Positions 58,133-64,000 of a stretch of DNA of 64,000 bases are shown one piece after another (position 1 is the first letter of the stretch; each line of letters starts with the position of its first letter). The position numbers and the translations under genes were made by a program. The DNA is taken from positions 24,118,001-24,182,000 of the forward strand of contig JBANAY010000003.1 of the NCBI GenBank assembly GCA_037952775.1, in the 5' to 3' direction. The notes under the pieces are model-generated. The model worked only from the letters and a program-made list of their open reading frames with translations, was not told where the DNA came from and did no database searches. This stretch comes from Clonostachys chloroleuca. Taxonomy: Eukaryota; Ascomycota; Sordariomycetes; Hypocreales; Bionectriaceae.

Positions 58133-61100
58133 CCCCTTCTGAAGGAAATAACTAAGTTAAATCCTTATAGTACTCTTTCAGGCCTAGTAGGTCTCTAAAG
58201 GCTTGCTGAAGAGGTACGGTTAGTGGTTTAGTTAGCCTATTAGCAGGTATAGCCTTAGTTTCTAGATAGCTAAGACTTACTAAACCCTCTGTAATTTGAA
58301 CCCTGTTATAGTAGAACTTTAGCAGTATATACTTAGTTCTAGCGTATAGGGTAGGATTATTACTAGTAGCTATATAGCCCTGGTTATTACAGTAGATAGT
58401 TACAGGGGTCTTCAGAGGCTGGTTTAGTTCCTTATAGAGCCCTGTTAGCTACTGTAGCTCTCTGAGAGCCTCTGTAAGGCTATCTGCTTCAGCCTCTATA
58501 GTAGAGAGAGCTATAGTGGTTGCTTTCTTAGCTTTCCAGCTGATAGGGCCTCTATCTAGCTTAAAGAGATACTCGTAAGTAGATTTACTAGTGGATTTAT
58601 CCCCTGCAAAATCACTATTACAATAGCCTTCTAGGGGCTTATTTAGTAAATAGGCTATAGCTAGGTTTTTAGTACCTTTTAGGTACTAAAGCAGCTTTTT
58701 AGCAGTCTTAAGATAGATTTTATAGGGCTTATATATAGCCTGAGCTAGCTACTGGACTAAAAAGGCTATATTAGGCCTAGTTTAAAGTATTAGGTATATT
58801 AAAGTCTCTATAATCTGCTGGAATAGCCTGTGTTCCAGGGGGTTACAGAGGCCTGTAGCTTCTATAGCTTCCGCTATAAGCCTTGTAAGATTAGGCTGTA
58901 GAGGTACTAACAGAGGCTTTTCTTCAGTAATCTTAAAGGCCTGTAATACCTGTTCGATATACTGAGGTTGAGAAAGATATAGGGTCTTTTTAGACCTATC
59001 TTAGTAAATTTGAACCCCTAAGAAGAAGGCTGCTGGCCTCTTATCTTCTATAGGGTAAACCCTATAAATTTCCTTCTTTAGCTTATTAATATAGCTAATT
59101 TCAGAGCCTATTATAAGGTAGTTATCTATATAGGTCACTATAAAAGTAGCCTTTTTAGCGTTATAGAAGACCGCTGGGTTGGAGATTAGGGGGCTGAAGC
59201 CTAGAGATTTTAGTAGGGCTTTTAGTATCTCTTACTACTCTCTAGGGGACTGCTTTAAGCTGTACAGGGCTTTTAGCAGTAGGATAACCTGCTCTTCAGA
59301 AGGGTTATAGCCCTGAGACTTGGCTATAGCGAGTAATTCAGGGTTTTTCTTCAGTAGTTCCTTCAGGCCTTCAGGGAGCTTTATATAGAGCCTTTTAGTA
59401 AGTTTACTGTTTAAAAAGGCCCCTATAAAGTTAATCTGTTTAATATTATAGCTATAGATAGCTGCTAGAGCTAATAGCAGCCGCCAGGTTAGAGGGATAG
59501 CTGTAGAAGTAAAAGTCTTGTTATAATCTAGGCCTTCTACCTATAAAAACCCTCTAATAATAAGCCTAGTCTTATATTTCAGCGGCTTATTATAGGGGTT
59601 AAGTTTTAGCTTTAGTACCTGCCTATAGCTTAGGGCTCTATAGCCCTTAGGTAGGTCTTTTAGTACTATAAAGGTGAAGGTTCCAGTGTGTATTAGCTGT
59701 TCAAGCTCGCTAAAGATAGCCTGTAGCCAGGGCTCTTTCTCTTTTAGTAGCAGCTGTAGTAACTCTTTCTAGCTGTTAGGCTCTAGTGAGAGCTGGGCTT
59801 TAGTATATATTATAGCGCTTGCTTGGTATGCTATAGTAGTTTCCTGTGCCCAGTTAGATAGGTCTATTGGATTACCTATAGGCTCTGTATTAGGTCTTAG
59901 CTTACTGGGTTGGTATACTGTAGCTAATGGAGTTTCAGGCTCTAAAGGCCCTGTAGCTTTAGGGACTTCAGGCTCTTGAGGCTCTGAAGCAGGTGCTGTA
60001 GCTAGCGGTATTTCGAGCTCTTGGAGGGGCTGTTGTAGCGGCTCTAGCGGCTCTAGCGGCTGTTGTAGCGGCTCTAGCAGCTGTTATAGCGGCTCTAGCA
60101 GCTCCTGTAGCGGCTGTTATAGCAGCTCTAGCAGCTCTTGAGTCTCTTTTATATACTCTATTTCCTCTATTTCCCCTTCTAAAGGTCTTAAGAGAGATAG
60201 GTTTTACAGTTATAAGCCCTATTTTATAGGGCCTATATTCTCTAAAATCCTTAGATAAGAGATCTTAGTAACTAGCCTCTTCTATAGGATATAGATCTGA
60301 TATATCTTAGAGCCTAAAAGTACTAAAATTCACCCTGAGATAGTTCTAGGGGCTAATTTAGCAGTCTTAGCCTGCTGTTTAAGATAAATAAAGGCTTTAC
60401 AGTAGGCTCCAATAGCCTTATAGACCTGAAAATTAGGCCTAAAGGGAGTTCCAGGCTCTAGTTCTTAAAGGAATAGCTGTTACGGGGGTAAATTGCGGTT
60501 GCTAATAGCGGTACAGTTAACTAACTGAAGGACCCCTGGAAGAATATAATACCAGAGGTATAGCAGGAGCCTAGACTACTATAAAACAGCCCTAAGCCTA
60601 TCTATTAGTACTCTAATAGAGTACTTAGCAAGCCTATTTTACTAGTAAATATAGGGGCTTAAGGTACTAAAGGCAGTATCTTTAGCAGCTAACCAGTCTA
60701 CTAAATCCCTTATAATTTCTCTGCTATTAAAGTAAAATTTAGCGGGATAGTGATTATAGTAGTTATATAGGCTCTAGCAGAAGCCTTAAATAGTAGTTAT
60801 TATAGTAGTTCCTTCCTTATTAGGGAGGAGAATAACCTATCTATAGCAGGTTTTTCTATCTACTAATATAAGCCCTATAGGCCTTCTATTATACAGTATA
60901 GGCTTAAGATAGAAGGTATCCCCTTCTATAGAGTCTAGAGCTCTAGGCAGATCAGGGATAGCTATATATACTGGAAGCCTGTAGCTTTTAGTACTAATAC
61001 AGACTAAACAGAGGAAATCTTCCTCTCTTATAGGGCTAAAATCAGGGAGACCTTCTGTAATTTTAGCAGTCTTCTTTAGTAACTGAAGCCCTAAGTGCTC

Positions 61101-62900
61101 TAGCTATATATACTAAATACCTGCTAATTACAGCAGGTCTTTATAGGTCTTAGGTACCTGTAGTAGGGGCTTAATAGTACTAATAGTTCCTTGCTTTAGA
61201 GCTTCTTTAGTACTAAAGTTAGGATTATCCCCTTCTGAAGGCTTATAAGTAAGGACCTTAGTAGGGGTTTTAGTATACTATTTAGCAGGCTTAGTAAGCT
61301 CTATAGCAGGCTGTTCAGTAAGCTCAGTAAGCTTACTAGGCCCTATAAGATCTAGAGCCTCAGAGACCTAACCAGGGGCCTTAGAGGGAATTTGAATCTC
61401 TATTATATATTATTTAGTAGGTTTAGTAAACTTACTAGGCCCTGTAAAGTCTAGGGCCTCGGGGGCTTATTTAGGGGCCTTAGAGGGGATTTAAACCTCT
61501 ATAGGGTAGCTATAGCTAGCGTAGGCAGAGAGCTCCTTCGGTATTATTAGCTTAGGGGTCTTTTCCCCCTTTAGCTACAGATAAAAACTGTATTTTTTAA
61601 AGTTTAGCAGGCTATAGCAGGTTCTATTACCTATAAATAGCTATTACCTCAGAAGGGTACCCCCTGAACTATAGTACCTTATCCTACTGACTATATTAGT
61701 CTCCAGAGTAGGTAGGAAAAGAGCTTCTTTTAGCTCTAAATCCCTATAGGTTAGGGGGTTTAGAGAGATTAGAACTTAAAATATAGCAGTTCTAATACCT
61801 CTAGGGTAGGCCTTACCAGTAGCTATAAGAATAAAGCCTGCTTTAGAGTATTTTAGGACTTTATAATCCCTATAACAGGCCTTATTATTTACTAAGTAAA
61901 CTATAGAGCCTGTATTATACAGAAGGGTATTTAGTAGTTTATACCCCTGACTGCTAAAGCTAGTAGTAATAGGAGCTGCTGTAATTCCAGCGGGTTCAGG
62001 GGACTGATAGGTCTGGAAGGCTGGCCAGGGGCTCTCTTTATTACTATCTTCTAGCGGGCTTTAAAGGCTTTCCAGGCTATAGCCCAGGGTAAAACTAGCG
62101 GGTTTAGCTAGCTTATCTTTAGGGGCTTTAGGCTTTAACCCCTTCTATTAGATCTTTCCCTTAGGGGTCTTTTCAGAGTTCGAGAGCTTCTTTTTAGCGG
62201 GTCTTTTAGTATGTTTAGCCCTGTAATTAGTAGTCTTAGCTACTGAAGAGCTCTTATTACACTGTTCCTCCAGAAGGTCTGCTATAAGGAACTGTAGGTT
62301 CAGAGGCTCTAGGGAGCCTCTAGAGGTTTTAGTAACCCTAATATTGTTCTGTTAGCGCTCAGCCTACTGTAGGAAGACCCCTTTTAGAGCCTCTAGGTAC
62401 TAATTAGCCTGATCTACAGGGGCTATAGTAATCTGAGCTAGTAATAGTCGAGCTAGAAGGTTGTTGAATATACTATTAAAGGCTTCTAAAGAGCTTTTGA
62501 AGTCCCTGTAACAGAGCCTGTAAAATTAGGCATATAGGTAGCCGTACTGAATTTCAGTACTATAAGAGAACTGTTTAACTAGTAACTTATAAGCCTCTAC
62601 AGGGGAGGTCTGCTAAGTTATAGTAGCTTGTGGACCCTCTGTACAGCTATCTTTTAGTAGTATAAGCAAGATAGCCTGGTCCGGGTCTGATAGCTACTGG
62701 GCTATAGTAGGTTCCGCTATAAATAGTAGTAAACTAAGGGCCCTGAATTAGATCTCTAGGGCCTGTTTCTACTGATTAAAATTATAAGGCCCCTGTAATT
62801 TAGAGGCTTTAGGGAACTTATAGACCCTTTTATTAAAATCCTTAATAATAGAGTTTTTAAAGACTTTAGTTAGGGGGTTAGAGCTTTAAAAGCTTTATAA
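58133..62900 (-). pseudogene. Copia gag-pol, RIP-damaged
   Basis: Encodes capsid, protease, integrase, reverse transcriptase and RNase H when intact. On the minus strand: gag-like sequence about 62.9-62.0 kb; pre-integrase and integrase about 61.1-60.4 kb (LEHLGLQLLKKTAKITEGLPDF, LILVDRKTCYRQVILLPNKEG, YPAKFYFNS with D changed to N); a low-complexity proline/leucine/glutamine spacer at 60.0-60.15 kb; RT about 59.75-59.0 kb (EPWLQAIFSELEQL, QINFIGAFLN, active site YIDN instead of YVDD at about 59119-59133); and RNase H about 58.9-58.2 kb (NKPLEGYCNSDFAGD, STIEAEADSL, IYCNNQG). Stops are few and mostly at former CAG or TGG codons. The D-to-N changes at catalytic sites mean it is inactive. Confidence 0.8.
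60001..60150 (-). repeat. CAGCGGCTCTAG-like minisatellite in Copia pol
   Basis: About ten imperfect copies of a 12-15 bp unit (TCTAGCGGCTGTTGTAGCGG and variants). On the coding strand they make a (Q)PLEPLQQ-type linker just before RT. Some units have lost C:G pairs. Confidence 0.7.
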
Positions 62901-63471
62901 GCTAGGCTATTATAAAGCCTAACTACTCTATAGACTAGTACTAGTAGTACTGGAAGCCTGTTAACTAGTGCTAGTAGTACTAGAGGTCTGCTATAATTAT
63001 AGTAGGTTTATAGTAGCTATTAGCTGCTGAAGGGTTTACTATATAGTAGTAATAGCTTTAGTAGTATTCAGGTTCTGAAGGCTCTAAGTAATAGTAGTAC
63101 TTTCTGCTATAGAGCCTGAAGGAATAGTATTAGTAGTACTAAAATTAACTAGTTAATCAGCTATAGTAGTAGTACTAGCTATTAGAATAATACTAGTAGT
63201 ACTAAAAGTAATTAGTTAGCTGGGTATAGTAGTAGTACTAGCTGTTAGAATAGCTGCTGAAGAAGGGTAAGTTTTAGTACCTTCAGGGGCTGATCCCTCT
63301 ATATAGCTATCTTTATCAGCTATTTTAGGTCTTCTTTAGTAAAGGAAGCTACTAAGACCTAGGCTGAGGTATAGGGTAAGTATATAACTTTCCTAGTATA
63401 GGGTAAGAACTTTTAATCCTAAGATAAAGCTCTTTTTTATAAGATAGAACTCTTCCGGGCTTATAATCTTT

Positions 63472-64000
63472 TAAAAGGTTAAGGTCTCCAGTATAGGGTA
63501 GACTAGCTATAGGGTAAGCTGGATCTAGGGTAGATAAAGCCTATAGGGTAGGCTCCGAAATACTAGAGAAGGATTATTTAAAAAGATATAGTAGAAGGTA
63601 TAGGCTCTATAAGAGAAAATAAAGCTCTATTAGCTACAGAGTAGCTAAGAAAGATAGACTATAGGGTAGATAAAAGAGTATATTAGTAACTTATAGAATC
63701 TCTATCTAGTAGGGAGGAAGCTCTATACTTATAGGTATTTCTAGGCTATAAGGGCCCTGAAGATAATATATTACTTTCTGTAATATAGGTTTATAACTAC
63801 TATAAGGTTCTTATATAGAGGGATATAAGGCTGCTAATACAGATACTATAGTAGATATAAAATCCGCTAATATAGCTACTATAGTAGTTATAAGGTTTAT
63901 TAAACTAAGTACTAAGGTTCTTATATAGTAGATATAAGGTCTGCTAATATAAGTACTATAGTAGATATAAAGTCTGCTAATACAGCTGCTTTAGTATAAT
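63472..64000 (-). repeat. Copia 5' LTR, cut by the window end
   Basis: First 529 bp of the second LTR copy, closely similar to 57368-57900. Differences are scattered C/T and G/A changes. Confidence 0.75.

Larger units (their letters stand above)
57368..64000 (-). mobile_element. Ty1/Copia retrotransposon, minus strand, runs off the window
   Basis: The 3' LTR (57368-58132) and the first part of the 5' LTR (63472 to the window end) are direct repeats with high identity. On the minus strand the 3' LTR starts right after the purine tract AGAAGGGG. The interior reads as Copia gag-integrase-RT-RNase H in that order. It is less mutated than the Gypsy blocks: long readable stretches survive between stops, but still with TAG/TAA at former glutamine or tryptophan codons. 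The full element should be about 6.9 kb, with its 5' LTR ending a few hundred bases beyond the window. Confidence 0.85.

Noticed and set aside
1..64000. CRISPR arrays, operons, Shine-Dalgarno sites, tRNA or rRNA genes
   Set aside because: The window is fungal nuclear DNA; no regularly spaced repeats, tRNA cloverleaf boxes or rRNA segments were recognised by eye. A tRNA scan could still find a diverged one.
1..64000. A secondary-metabolite gene cluster (P450, transcription factors, OYE, aminotransferase and transporter together)
   Set aside because: No backbone enzyme (PKS, NRPS, terpene cyclase) is present, the genes are scattered over 48 kb between transposons, and most are pseudogenes.

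Overview
The window is nuclear DNA of a filamentous ascomycete (Pezizomycotina). The evidence is short GT-AG introns (42-91 bp) with CTAAC/CTGAC-like branch points, fungal-type gene families, and long AT-rich tracts with the signature of repeat-induced point mutation (RIP): TpA-rich DNA in which C is almost never followed by A or G. It reads as an accessory, repeat-dominated compartment in which islands of ordinary-GC DNA with genes or broken genes are set into a retrotransposon graveyard.

Layout. 1-4.8 kb: a 3' fragment of a fungal transcription factor (minus) and, head to head with it, the ankyrin-repeat tail of what looks like a fungal NLR-type protein (plus). 4.8-15.5 kb: RIP-mutated Gypsy elements; one Gypsy pol is split by a 3.55 kb LTR element with matched 216-bp LTRs and a perfect 5-bp target duplication. 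15.5-16.9 kb: a hardly mutated Tc1/mariner transposon with TIRs, TA duplication and an intron-containing transposase. 17.3-18.5 kb: cytochrome P450 pseudogene. 19.8-24.3 kb: the best preserved part, an intronless GH3 beta-glucosidase convergent with a four-exon sugar transporter. 25.1-26.5 kb: branched-chain aminotransferase-like pseudogene cut by an AT-rich insertion. 27.2-29.2 kb: phospholipase B with one frameshift. 29.3-30.1 kb: an intact five-exon small secreted protein. 30.5-32.3 kb: pogo/Fot1 relic and a second truncated transcription factor. 32.3-44.9 kb: nested Gypsy chromoviruses plus two inverted copies of an 865-bp solo-LTR-like element. 45.1-50.2 kb: Old Yellow Enzyme pseudogene, an intact membrane protein, an unrecognised broken ORF and a truncated GPCR. 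50.2-57.4 kb: more Gypsy copies with LTRs in both orientations. 57.4 kb to the end: a minus-strand Copia element with 765-bp LTRs, less heavily mutated.

Functionally, only the beta-glucosidase/sugar-transporter pair suggests cooperation (sugar release and uptake). Other recognisable genes are single catabolic, signalling or secreted-protein genes, most truncated at the edge of AT-rich DNA and carrying C-to-T type stop codons, which suggests decay of host genes beside RIP targets. No rRNA, tRNA or CRISPR array was seen. I found no convincing new multi-gene system; the most unusual items are the fresh Tc1-like element inside dead DNA, the palindrome-rich solo LTR pair, and the truncated NLR-like ankyrin tail joined head-to-head to a truncated regulator.
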